64,000 nt of DNA from Phoronis australis. Its lineage: Eukaryota > Phoronida > Phoronidae. The translations under genes were made by a program, and so were the position numbers. The first letter of the stretch is position 1; each line of letters opens with the position of its first letter. The notes below the pieces were generated by a model. The model was not told the DNA's origin. It was given only the letters and a program-made list of their open reading frames with translations, and ran no database searches. Below, one piece after another: positions 1-13,500 of this stretch. Location of the stretch: positions 34,206 through 98,205 of the forward strand of contig NMRA01000924.1 in NCBI GenBank assembly GCA_002633005.1. The letters are read 5' to 3'.

Positions 1-517
1 GTGTTGTTCTTTGAAATGCTGCTGGATAAATATCAAACTTTCAGGTACCATGCTTTATGTCTTAGTCTCTGAAATGCTGATGAACATTATTTTTAAAACG
101 TTCCGCTTTTGTATGAGGGGCTGCCAAAAATAAAACTTTATGATTTGTGAAAAAATCAAAAGTTGCTTCAAAGATAACAAAGTGAAATTTTAAAAACAAG
201 CATGAATATTATATTTTATATGAAATGAAATTCATGTTCCAGATGCAGTTACTTTGCTATGAATGCATCTTTCTTTTATGCTAAATGTTCTTGAAAAGAC
301 ATGATAACGTGACCCAATTAAAAACAGATTGATATAAAGTCAAACACCAAATTTTTCAGACTTTCTCCTTTTCTATTATGCTTCTACTGAATTCAAATTC
401 TGTAGTTTGTAGATTTTGGCTAAATATACTGACTAGTTGATATGGTCTTACATTTTACTATGATTTCACTATGTCTGGAGTGGACTTAGATATTTAGATT
501 TGCAAACTGTCTCTAAC
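1..517. other. Left-edge sequence, probably INTS5 intron
   Basis: This is AT-rich sequence with no coding segment recognised on either strand. By position it should be the INTS5 intron following exon 11; the remaining INTS5 exons would lie further left, outside the window. Confidence 0.5.
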
Positions 518-767
518 TTGATTTATGGCTTTGAAAGCAAGTGCAGTCCAACTTGGATGAAACACCATACCTTGTGAGGCAAGGAGCCGGATTATGAATG
601 CAACCGCAGCCTCTGACAATTTGATGGCTACTTCGGGACTCATGAGTGGACTCTGTCCAGTAAGGACCAGCAGCTGCAGAGTCTTGATGGAGACGTCAAA
701 GCTATCACTGAAGAGGTGTGTGCTTAGAGCAACACTGTGGCCCCGAATGCACTTCATAAGCTTACAT
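518..767 (-). CDS. INTS5: INTS5 exon 11 (last exon visible; 3' limit uncertain)
   Basis: After TTTTACATCAG| the exon encodes [20 protein letters not shown], then [20 protein letters not shown] and [20 protein letters not shown]. These align with the [20 protein letters not shown]...LSPSQLLGLVRAGVHRFF part of vertebrate INTS5. The frame runs into TAA at 494-496, so the exon must end before that. CAA|GTTAGA at 518 (phase 0) is the best candidate donor but is weak. Confidence 0.75.
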
Positions 768-1522
768 CTGATGTAAAATAGAATGAACAGAGTACAAAAT
801 GTGAGGAAAACACACCAAATTGCTATGGAATTGAACACCCTGTTGAATGTGTTTGGAACTGCACTGATGGCCACAGGAGGCCAAGAATGGTTTTGCACAC
901 TTCTCAACTAACAACCTATGAGTCAACAGTTGTTAACAGCAACCAGTTAGTAGCTGAATACCCAGGATGAAACTAATCAAACACGTAGCCGAAATATATT
1001 TTTAGACGACGTGGAAATAACTGCTAAAATTCAAAATGCTTAAAAGCCGTAGAAGCACACAATCTTTTCTTTTGATTCCTGTTTATAGTAGAACCCTGCT
1101 TTAATAGCAGATTCTTGCACCCTGAGATTCCAGATCAAATTTTATAAGATATCCTATAACTGTGGAATAACTGGAGTTTGTGCATCGTTTGTATGACATA
1201 GTCATCCCACACTTAGCATCATGGGATCAGCGCATTAAACACAACCCAACAATGCTGTACAATTATGTGGGTTTAACAAGATATGTACCTCGTAGATGGT
1301 TTCGGCGACTTTTCGTTGTTCACCAATGTAATAAGGTTATAAATGCACTGATACGTCTGTCGTATTGAGAGCCGCTTGTCAGTCTGCAGTCTGTCCACAC
1401 ACTCACTGACAGAGGTCACCGTGAGGTCAGGCTGGCATGTCTCCACTTCCTGTTGGATGCTGACGAATGTGTCCAACTGAAATGAAACATGTCATGTAGC
1501 AACACATGGGAAGAACAAAGAT

Positions 1523-1553
<31 letters not shown>

Positions 1554-4500
1554 AAATGAGCTGTCACCAAGAACATGATAAATAGTGATGTACATAAAGA
1601 TGCCTCCAAGGTTCTAAGAGTTTAATTTTGTGGGTATAGTCCACCAGAACAAATTTGATTTGATTAAAATAAACTTTCCTGGACAGATCAAACACTACTA
1701 ACAGTGATATAGCGATGTATATAGTGATGTATATAGCTATGTATATAGTGATGGCAGAAGAACTGTCAATAGAAACAGGCTGTATGATACGTTTTTTTCT
1801 CATGACAAAGTTTTAATGTGAGGCTGTTTGATACTTTTAAGCAGAGATTGAAAAAAGAAAGCTGCACCTCACTCTCAAAGTTTGCTAAATGTTTTTCGTG
1901 TTATAGAAACTCACCGAGAATTATAAACTATAATTATAAGCATAAGGATAAAAAAATTCAAAATAATTTTGCTTTAGAATAGTGATAACACAGCACCAAT
2001 ACACAACTGTATTGCTCAACAGACACACAGCATAGTGGGTAAATAATGCAGAACCACAGAGGGCGCTGTGATATTTTGGGACATGGCTATTGCGTTAGAC
2101 AGCCTGAATACTCAATACATGTAGGTCAGAGTTCAGGGAAAGAATTAGAAACCCAATGACTGAAGTCAAGCTCAAACCTCACTTGACTTTTTATGTTATC
2201 TGTATAGCATTACTTTAGTACGACTTCCAGGAATGCGATTCATTATCAGTTTAGTCCTCTAGTATGAAATGGTTATATCATCTGAGCATACAATGTTGGC
2301 AAGGGGTGATCCCAACATTAAAGCTTAAGGCTTCAGTCTAGGCACCCAGTCAAAGTAAGCCCGGGGCGATCCCAACATTTAAGCTTAAAGCTCCTGTCTA
2401 GGCACCCAGTCAAAGTAAGCCCGGGGTGATCCCAACATTAAAGCTTAAAGCTCCTGTCTAGGCACCCAGTCAAAGTAAGCCCGGGGTGATCCAAACATTA
2501 GAGTTACAAGCTACAGTTTAAACACAATCAAAGTAGGCACAAGGTGAGTGTAACATTAAAGCTACAACCTCCAGTTTAAACACACAATCAGAGTATGATC
2601 GAGGTAACCTCGACATTAATGATACAAGGTCCAGTTTAAGCAAAAATGAAGGTGTGCCCAGGATGATTATGACATTAAAGCTACAAGTTCTAGTTTAAGT
2701 ACAAAATCAAAGTAGGCTTGAGATGATCCCAACATTAAAGTGACAAGATACAATGTAAGAAAATTTGAACTTAAATCTTAAGAGTAGAAAGCTGACAATC
2801 TCCGCACATATAAAGTAGTTCATCATGATGTCTTATGAATAGACGAAACGTTGAGTTAACATGAACTTTTTTATTTGTGCGGCGATTGTCCATTTTCTAA
2901 TCATACTTTGGTTAAAAAATGATGTAATTAAATCTTAAGGTTACTATTGAACCAGAGACCAGGATAAGTGGCCTTCTTGACACTTTAGAACAAGCAGAGA
3001 GGTGGCACTTTTTGGCAAACACATCCTCGCTGTGAGCTAAACAGAGACTACGAAGTTGTCCGACAGACAGAGTACAGTACAAGGCTGCATCTCTCTCTGT
3101 AGGTACAGTCTTACCTACTTCTTACTAGCTGGATACAATGTCTTACTTCATTGCAGAGGATTTGCCAGAAATGGAAAAGAAATTTTTGAAATTTTCTCTA
3201 CGACAAACCCAATTGCCATTCTTCACTTGTCCCCCGTCGCTCTCACCTGGTGAGTTTCAGCATTAATAAGTAAGTAGGTCAAGATGTCCGCCCCCACTGC
3301 CTCACCACCGTATACTGCTATACAGGCCAGCAGGCGGCCCAACCACTGCCGTCTGCAAATGTGTACAAATAAATAGGTCAAACGTACTTTATTCTTCAAC
3401 AAGTTAACTTCTCATATCCTTCACCACAACTTCAAAGCATTACAAAACATTTGTTTACAGGACCGTGTGCAGTGAGCTGTGAGTAGCTGTCACTTGTCTA
3501 ATAAATCATGTTACTGTCATTACTGGTTATTATCCATGTAATTGGTTCTGGCTCCAGGCTGTTAAATCAATTTCATATTAAACCAACACTCACAACATTT
3601 ATCTTCAATTGAATTGGGGATAGAACAAGCTCTGCTAGGAACCAGACATTTTCAGTGCGATTTCTGAAAACTTGGGTGTCTTCCTGCAGCAAATAATTCT
3701 AAATGCATTACTTAGAGCCTCTGACAACAGCGTCCCCTACCTGTGATCGGCAGAGTGCAGACAAGCTGTACAGATCCATTGCATATGTTTTCGCAGAGCT
3801 GCCAACAGAGGGATCACCGTGCCAGTGTCACCACTACGACTGTGGACAATGCGCTGCAGTTCCAACACCAGGTGATCCTGCAATGGAAAAGTCAAGAATT
3901 GAATGAGTAGGTTCATGAATATTCAAACAATTTGAAGGCTTTTCATGCTCAGGCAGTTGGGAATATTCAAAGATTAAAATGTTGCCTCAGCTGCTTCACT
4001 GCAAATTTTTGTTTTTGATCCTTTCGCATTTTCCCAGTGCCTGCTTAATCTTCAGGAAACTTAGAAAATAGGGCACAATAAGCAAAACATTGACAATGAA
4101 TTGCTCTAAAAACTTCAGGGTAACATGCGTGTACAGAATGGCTTGAAATTATATCAATACATTGAAGCACTTATATATGGTACTTAAGATTACAGATTAA
4201 GAAACGATTTAAACGATCAATGAAGGATTTTGTTTGAAAAACCCGGTCCCGCGTTTTGTTTTAAATTTGAGTCAATTAAACATCCATGCTGGACAGCAAC
4301 AAGGCCATTATGACAAATGTAATTTGACAGGTAAGCGATCAAAAAAGAATTCTCCAGAAACACAAAAAATTCGAAAACCTTGAATTTTGTCCTGGATTTA
4401 TGTTGGTCAGTGTGATAGGGTTGATGAACTGTAATTACCTTGAATGAAATTTATGATTAACTTGGTCATGATAGGGCAAATACTCAACTTGTTATTTGAT

Positions 4501-7500
4501 GCATTTGTCAGTGAATGAGTCACAAAAATACATCTTTGGCAGTGAGAATTTTAAATACCTTACTAAGTCTTAGTTGCCTTGGACTTATGCTCAGACAAAC
4601 ATGTTACATAATGTTGAAACCATCCCGAGAATTGATTAACTTGAGACCTAGTAAATATTTGTTGATCACACCAACATAGAGAGGTTCTTACAACATGTGA
4701 CCACATGCCTCAACGGCCTACATCCCCTAGTAACAGTTTTCAAAAAAGTTGATTTTTTAAAATTCTCTGGCTTTCTACAGGCTATGTCAAAAACTTTCCA
4801 AGAAAAGTGACGAGAAATAACAGTAATTATTTTATAATTAATTATAAAAATTAGCAATTATCGACAACATTAGATTTCATCAATTTTTGGGGAATTCCAA
4901 GTCTCAAAATGTAGCAAGACTGTGGCAAAAATGTTGAGAAAAGTCAAGAAAACTATCTTGCATACCTCAGCTTTGACAACTGAGGTGTATAACTACTGAA
5001 AACAGGCAAGAAAGGACAAAATGAGACCAGCTCTGAGTCTGTTACAACTAAGCTTTTCATTGTGAAACAAGTTTCAACATTTTGTACAGTTCTCCACAGA
5101 GGGCACTGAACATCATGGTGAGTGAATGCCTTCTGCCCATGAAGCCACTGAGCAAATAATTCATTCATATGTAGATTCTACTACTTGTATGAGTCAGTCA
5201 TTAGTGGGTTCACATAGAAAATTAAAACGGTGACCTTTGAACACGACAGATATGGTGTCCTCAAAAAGACGTCAAGCAGTTTGTTGTCTCAACATCCATT
5301 ATCTTATTAAAAAATGGTCTAATTGTTCAAGCACGTTTAATCTCTCCAAAAAGCTAACTAACAAGCAATTTTCAAAAGCACCCTCTGCCCTGCACATAAT
5401 TATGTGTTGATTGAAGAGACACCTGGCTTCAAAAGGTGTAACTAGAACAACTTCAAAAACCACCAGCACAAAAGACTGTTGCATCTACTCACAATACTAG
5501 ACAAAGTGTTCAGTGTTACTAGTCACACTGATACAAACTCTGCACAATATAAATTTATATAATCACTGAATCGAATACTAACGAGCAAATTATTAATCAA
5601 AACACTCTCATACCAATATAACGGAGCAGCTTAACTCCACAGCTGGGTTCAACTCCACAGCAACCTCCTGACCTTTGTTGGCCACCTCTGTTGGGTTGAG
5701 CAGGAACTGCAGCACTCCTAGACATCCCTCTTCAGTTCTCATTAGCAGATGTACAACCAAGCTGAGTAAGGATCCTGTCTCACGACGAGCACGCTCCCAG
5801 CTACGGTACTGGACACACAGTTTGTTGAGTATCATAGGAGTGACTGCGGAGAAGAGTAGACTGATTGAATACTGTGAGTAGTAGACTGATTCTAGTCCAT
5901 AGGTTTATTTGGCTGTTCTATTTGTTTAATAGTAGATGACACTCGATTGAAATGACCAATGTGGTCAGAGCAGTGGTTTAGAATAGTAGGGAATAGTCTA
6001 GAAAATTCCAGTATTTGAGTGAAGTGACTCATGTATAACCATAGTCTGGAACATTCCAGAGCCTAGTATATGAGTGTAAAGTGGACAGATTACGAAAAGT
6101 TCTTACGTGCTTGACTAGGTGAAGTTCTAGAAGATTGTAAGAGACTATAAATACCCAGGCACGGGTTAGTGACAGTCAGTTGAAGGTCAGTTAAAATTGA
6201 GCTTAAATTGAAGCTATCTTGAAGTTATAGAATCAGTAAAAGGTCAATAGAGACAGCTGCAGAGACAGCCGGTTATTGAATCAACAAGAGTCACAATTGA
6301 TGTAACTAACTCAGTTCATCACAAGTCAAGGCTTTGCAGCATTGGCTGGAGCTTAGAACAGACAATTTGTCCGACATTTTGTCGGACATTTTGTTTGAGT
6401 TGACTTTTGAACACATGGTCGACATTAAGTTATTATCTCTAATTAGTCTGTAGTCTATCAAAGCATCAAAAACTATTATGTTGAACAACCCCTAGAACGG
6501 TAAGCCCTAGACAAAAACAAGACATTTCTGATGGCCATTGAAATGATCTGTCCACAGAAAAAAATACTCATGACAATCCCTCCACAGACAGGAAAGCTAT
6601 GGTAAGGAAACCAAAAAAGATAAAAAATCGGCTGCCACACTGCCATCTTTTGACCAATTTCTACAAAAAAAATTGCTGATCAGATAAGAACAGCCACCAC
6701 TAACAACATTTCAGCAAGTGTTTCACATTAATGTGACTACTGTAAAGTGTGTAAAGCTTCACTGTTTCTTGTTCCAGGTTGAAGTTCTATGACATGTTAT
6801 CACCCTTCTACCGTATTCGCTGTAATAACCACCCAGGGTGCTTAGAAAAGTTCGTTTCACTGGGGGCGCTTATTATAACCCAAGGCCTTTGAAACCCGGT
6901 CTTCGAAACAGGTAAAATCGGAAGCTAAGATTCATTATATTTACGCTCTGTGACGTATCTGTAATCTATGAAAGACTTTTTACAAAACCATGGTGCACTG
7001 CTATCAAATTTTGCTGCTAAATTACGATCATATTACAGAAAATTGTGCTGAAATCCCAAAGCAGTCCCATAGACAAGTACACTACTTCTGTTATGAAAGG
7101 CCAGACCATTGGTCCTAGCAAGATCAGCAGAACTTTTGTATTCGTGTTGAGGCATGGCGGAAGTTTGAAGTGTATAGTCACGGCTAAATCCCGACATAAC
7201 GGCGAGGCTCGGGGTCTACAAATTCTGCACAAATTGATTTTTTTCAGGACTGTTGAATATTATTGATAAATTGAAGATGTTAATGTAGAATTTTAGGACT
7301 GTAAGTAAGGCATTTTTCGCATGTACATGTTCATGGATGGGGCGCTTACTTTAGCAACGTCTGAAAACCCGTGGGGGGCGCTTATAGGGGCATGGGCGGT
7401 TATTACGGTGAATACGGTAACTGTCCACACTCATGATTAGTACGGGTCAGATATCTAAGAGCGGTCAACAATAGTCAGGCTCTCGGGCCTTGTGATGAAG

Positions 7501-10500
7501 GGCCTGATGATGATGACGGACCTAATCATGATGACGAGGCTGATCATCATGACGGGCCTGATGATGACGGGCGTGATGATGATGACGGGTCTGATGACGA
7601 CAAGCCTGATGATGATGGGCCTGGTGATGACGGACCTGATGACGGGCCTGACAATGACAATGAGCGTATACTGTGTACTTACAGTTGTGGATGAACTCTG
7701 TAGCGATCACCTTCAGCAGTAGACTAGACATGGAGGCTAGATGGAGCAAGAAAGGCACAGTGAAGGTGTGAATGTCACCATTTGAGGGAGTCAGACTGTC
7801 CTGAAACAGAGAGGGCACACCGTGGAAGGAAAGCAACATTCTCCACTTGTAACAAAAAAAATTAAACACACAGTTAACTGCATAATTCATGAACAAGCTG
7901 TGAAGTCCCTGTTCATGCCAAACATTCCGTGACTTCAAAGCTAGTGAATAGATTATCAAACTTGATGTAGGTGAGTCAAACTAGTTACCATGATGACCCA
8001 AGTTGGGTGGTGGAGAAAACTCGATACTAGGTGTGCATGACATCAGTGGAGCAAAATATACTGTTCTGAAACGGGGCAATCCTGCCACTTCAGTCAATCT
8101 GCCAGCTGCTCCTCTCAAAGCACTTATAACACAACAGTACTCCTGGAATAATTAATTTCTTAGATGATTGTTCCCAGAGTCTGAAGCACCAAAGGGAACA
8201 TACAAATGCCGATGACATCGCTGCTTAAGAATAATCACAGAAAGGTAAGGGTGGAGATGGGCACTTCTTTGTAACATCCAATTTGAAACAATGCTGTGGT
8301 TGATTGCTTTGACATTTCACAAACAGTTGTGAGATAACATATGACTGCATAATTTTTCTGTCATTGGAGTGAAGTTAGTACGGACTATTCTGTTGATCTT
8401 ACTTTCAGTTTGTCCATTTCTGTGATATTGAAGGTGCATTCAATATGGCTTTTAATTGCTCACAGTTAATGTTATTGCTTAATTTATTCACAAGCTAACA
8501 TCTAGGAACAGAGAGAGACAGCAATATTGTTACCTTAAACAAAGCTAGGAGTGCCTTCTTTATGTCGTTTCCATGGCGACTGGCCAGGTGACTGAGGATA
8601 CCAACAACAGAGGCTACCTTTGGTATACTCTGGCGTTCGTAGCTGGACCGTCCACTAGTGGCCCGTCCACCAGTGGATCGTCCACTCGTGTCCAGTTGAG
8701 AATAGTCCTTTAGTCCACACATGAGCACACGACTGATGATGGTAGTAGGGAATGACGATCTAGAGAATAAACATGAGGAAATGTAGTGATGTGACTGTGA
8801 TCATGGAAAGTGACCAATCAATAGTCTTTGGGGCTTGGAATGACCAATGACAAACAAGTTAGAGAGAAAAATTTCCCAGCTGATATGTTGTGGAATAACC
8901 AATGACAAACAAGCTAGAGGAAAATCTTCCAGCTGAATTATCGTTCCACAAATAAAGTTTTGTGTGCTAGAAATATTTTTGTGCAGTAAAATTTAACTGA
9001 TTCATAAATGTATTTGGAAGAATAAAATAAGGCAAATTAATGGTAAAAAGAGGCAAAAAAGAGGAAACTAATAGAATCAAGAAAGAGGAAATTGAAACCA
9101 CAATGAGAAACTCAAAACTAAACAGGAAATCCTGTTAATAGAGGAAAATTCCAAGCCCTAAGTCTCACCACACTTTCAAGCCTTATGGGTTGCCATATCA
9201 GTATTCTGAGTTTATATGTACCATCATACACTTAGACGTGGTTATGCTCACAATGACGAGAATCTAACCTTGGTCAAACAATGAGACACTGACAGTGATA
9301 GACTTCTGATCTGTGGCGGAATTAGTCACTAAAACTGAAATTTAGTGAAAAAACATTTGATCTTGAGCACTTTTGTATAATATCAAGTGGAAAGCAGATT
9401 TTGATCACTTATCTTGGCGACTACTTCGACAAATGAGTAAGAAACAAAGTTATAGTCCCAACATGTGAATATAACGACGCAAGAGCAATGTAGGCATTGA
9501 CATGCACCCATTGGGGGCCTCAACATGTGAATATAAAGAGGCAAGAGCAATATAGACATTGACACGCACCCATTGGGGGCCTCGTATACATCAGAGATGA
9601 GCATTGTTTTACAAAACCAGATTTTGGCCTATTAACAGACACTAAAAACAACTCTTCTATCTAGTTCTCAGAAACAAAAGGACGTCCTATGTACAATGTA
9701 ACCCTCAACAGCCCTCAAAGTTTGGAGGAAAATTTGTAAACTCCCTTCAATGTCTACTAAACAGGCAAGCATGACGTACGCTTAATTACCGCATTACATG
9801 GGTATAGTGGGCAAAGACCACCCACCAAGCATCATTATGTCCATTCTGTGAGATGTGGAGAATTAGTTTTAGTTGATTCCTGCCTTTAACTTGGAAGATT
9901 AACGTTAATGATGCAGGTGACAGAACGAGGATTGGTGGAAATCGACAAAACTGGGCTTAGTATCCTTTTAAAGACTTTAACTAAATGGAGTGTGCAGAGT
10001 GTTTAAAGGGTGCAAAGCAACTCAGGTATGCACACCTCAATAAGAACACACCTGCCACCATACATCATGAATTTTCAGGCAGAAGAAGGTCACAAAACAG
10101 CCTCACTAGGTAGTACTGCTGTCATGAACATACAGCGTGAAGGAACTTGGTATATAATTGTCAAGGAAAATGTTAAGAAATACAGAAATCCTGTTGGAGA
10201 CATGGCAGTTTCATCCCTATATCCAAGTCAGTCATATTCTCCCCAACAGAAATACATGCCAGATTCTTTAAGAAACTTGCATTGAGAAACAGGAAAAAAT
10301 TAAATTTCTACAAGAGGGTACCAAAGTGGTCAGACCCCTTCAGTCATGCCGTTCCCAGAAGGAACATGCATGCCAATTTCCATCATGAAACTTAGAGTGA
10401 TTTGGCCGATAAAGAGACAATGATAAAAACCAGACTTGAATGCAATAAAAATGGCCACAAGGTGACATACAATATGCCATATTCATCCAAAAATGGTGAG

Positions 10501-13500
10501 TTGTTCTTGTCTATTCAATAAAAACTGATTTATCATAAAACATTAAAAGTCCGTTGAGAAATTTGTTAGATACAGAAGAAAAGATAAACACTAAAGTTAT
10601 CCCCATGCAGCCCAATAATAGTCAGATACATATAAAAGTCGTCGTCATCAACTGCCACGTATCCCATTAAAACATTATATTTAAGAGATACATCCACGGA
10701 CAAGGAAAAGTGCCACTAGGGTGCACCACAATAGTCATGACCATTCATCCTCAGCTGTGCTCTTCCCCGTAGGAACACATAATTACGGTATGCAAATTTT
10801 TGAAATGAAGAAGTTTGCCAGATAGAGTTATGGACATCAAAAAACAAACTAAAAATATGCCAGTTCAAACCTTTAAAATGAGATTTGTGGAAAATATGAA
10901 CCACAACCAGCTCAGCAATCAGTGCACAGTCAGTAATTAGCATGGCAAGGTCTCAGGGAAATAGCACTGTATAATGCAGGATACACGAGCTGGCACGCTA
11001 GGTTATTAGTTCTACGTGATCCATTAGCAGAACTGCACCTCCTAGGTCATTAGTTCTACCTTATCCATTAGCAGAACTGCACCTCGGTTAGACAAGTATG
11101 ACATATTAGAGATAACGCTTAGTTTCTGCTAAGTTCCTGCTTAGCGTAGCAACCACTCAAACCTACAAGGTGTTTAATTATAACAAAAATTATTCATTTC
11201 ACGCGACCTTAATATCAAGATGCATTGAACAAAGACTTCCAAAATTAAGTTCAAATACCTTACCCGATGTGACCCACCACCCAATCAAAATGAGGCGAGT
11301 GTTTCACCGAGGCCTCCAGCAGGGCGTCCACGCAGGCATCGGCAGAAGTAACACCGATCCTGGAAAGACACGTGATGTGTGACACGCGTGAGACAAGTGC
11401 ATAGCTAGTCATATATTACCGTATTTTAGAGACATCAGGGGAATTCTGAATGTTTTATAAAAACGGAATCATCAATTGAACGCCATTAATAGTTAACATT
11501 GTCCATCAATGAAACCGGACATTGACGTCACATACATATAATGTTTTAATAATAGAGATTTTGACCACAATTAGAAGTAAGACGTGGAAAACAAAAATGA
11601 TCGTAGAGAGCGGCATAAAAATGACACTTCGATATTAATAAAAGATGATGAGTAGACATACAGCAGAACATCAGGACAGAATGTTAATGAAATACAAGAA
11701 TGTTCACTTTACGTCACTTCCATTATGATATTTTGTTTTCTGTAACAATACGTGATCATCAATATCAAAATGTCATTTTCATGCTACACTCCAGCCTCAG
11801 TTTTGTTTTCACTTCTTAAATATAATAAATGTTCTTTACTATGAATGTCAGCCATTTTCTGACAGCACCTGTTCAAGAGATGCGCTGATTCAAGAGGAAC
11901 GGAGGCAACTGTTGCGTTATAGACGGTATTCAGCCAAACTACTAGGTCACATATTCAGCGAGAGGAGTGTATCAAAATATACCATAGAGGACAGCATGCT
12001 TTCAACAGAAGATCCTTAGCGGCATCCAATTTTAACAAGTGCCGAGTTTGAGAAACATCTCCAAGGATGCCAGAGCAATGGCTTCCAGAAAGGAACGTTT
12101 CAAAAAAGATGACCAAAGTTCCACTCAATGTCTCAATTCAGCAACAAAGCAAACGACAAAGTCGAGAGTGATCGACTTGAAACATATTAAAAGAAGATTT
12201 CAACTTCATCAGACTGGAAATAGATGTTCAAACAAACACACAAAGTTAATGGCGGTGTAACATTTCACCAAATTAATAAACCCCAAAACTCAAACTCACA
12301 TGGATGAGAAGCCCTCAGAGGCAATGTCCATCAAAGTCTTAGTTGCTTTACAGTTCATCCACACCTGAAGTAATTCATTCAGACTACTAGCCTGGGGTAC
12401 ACCACGACGCGACGAGTACTTACTGCTAATCTGACCAAGGATCTCTATGGACCACTGGAAATAAAGGTCTTACAAAGATGAGCATGTGTACATTGTCGTC
12501 AGCAAGAATGTCTAGTCGGCCATCAGAAATTTAATAAATCTTCATGAAATTTAATCACTCAGAAAATGTTTGATGTCACATTGATCATACCTTAACAGAT
12601 GTGTTAGGTGATGTATACTTGATATTTAATGCTCTTAATAAAAATTCAGTTAAGTGACCAAAATAAACGTCATTTGATTTTAATCTAGACACATAAAAGT
12701 TATAATAAATTCTACACAAGTCTTGACCAAAGCTGCTGTCAATAGTCATTTTATCTTAACACAGATATCATAAAACATGTTTAACAAAGCGAAAACACCG
12801 ACCACTTACGGAAGAAATAATGGCCGCCCATGCTTCAGGGTTCTGCCTGATGAACTTGATCAAAACATCGAAGACATCATCAATAGTCCGGTCCAGCTGC
12901 TGTCCATCAAGACTGTGATAGCCCGCCCCCATGTCCAGTTGACTGATGTATATATTGGCAGCCTCATCAAACAAAACATGGAAATGTTCCAGCACAGCAG
13001 TCCTTGTAGACGGCAGAGTTTGTATCAGGTAAAGAGCTGTGTGTGTACGCTCAACCAGACTAACGTTACTATGGTAGGAGCAACCCTGCACAAACCGACC
13101 GACCTCCCGCAGGATGTTCTGAAATACAAAGTTTGGTTAGACCAACTTGTACAACATTTTTTCAACTACATAACCTAAAACTACAATGCACGTGTTGCAA
13201 CAATTTGACAGTCATCCAGAGCCAATCTGGTTAAAGCAATTTAAATGTCAATGTTGATTCTTAACCAAAGCGCTTTAAGCTAGATGCCAAATGGGCTGGT
13301 AACTCCAGTCGCAGGTAAAGTGAACATAAATCACAAAAATTTCTAAATCTAGTCTGCAGGCTACCTATTGGCTACATCATGTGACCTAATGAACATCGGT
13401 ACGAAAAGATTTCTGCCCCCCGACCAGGACTCGGACCCAGGATCTCGTGCTTACTGCGCAGCCATACTGCATGTGAAGGATTGCGGTATGATACCCACAA

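Larger units (their letters stand above)
1477..3246. other. INTS5 intron 9, carrying two simple or tandem repeats
   Basis: This intron holds a CAA microsatellite near 1525-1554 and a 60-bp tandem array at about 2295-2760. The rest shows no recognisable gene or element. Confidence 0.7.
5844..7682. other. INTS5 intron 6, carrying a MITE and a minisatellite
   Basis: The intron contains the TA-flanked inverted-repeat element at 6811-7417 and the GATGACGGGCCT minisatellite at about 7490-7660. No exon was recognised elsewhere in it. Confidence 0.7.
8760..11263. other. INTS5 intron 4, carrying short tandem duplications
   Basis: The intron holds two-copy tandem repeats of 55, 62 and 44 bp. The plus-strand ORF at 10010-10285 has no recognisable similarity and no reason to be coding. 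Confidence 0.65.

Noticed and set aside
2050-2066. Additional CTCF-like motif CCACAGAGGGCGC
   Set aside because: It lacks one base of the core spacing, and similar AGAGGGC strings are common in the window.
4953-5484. Extra INTS5 exons on the minus strand
   Set aside because: The translations do not resemble INTS5, and exons 7 and 8 already join in phase without them.
7522-7959. 145-residue minus-strand ORF with a His/Arg-rich end
   Set aside because: Part of it is INTS5 exon 6 and the His/Arg-rich end is translated minisatellite; the exon ends at the GTAAGT donor.
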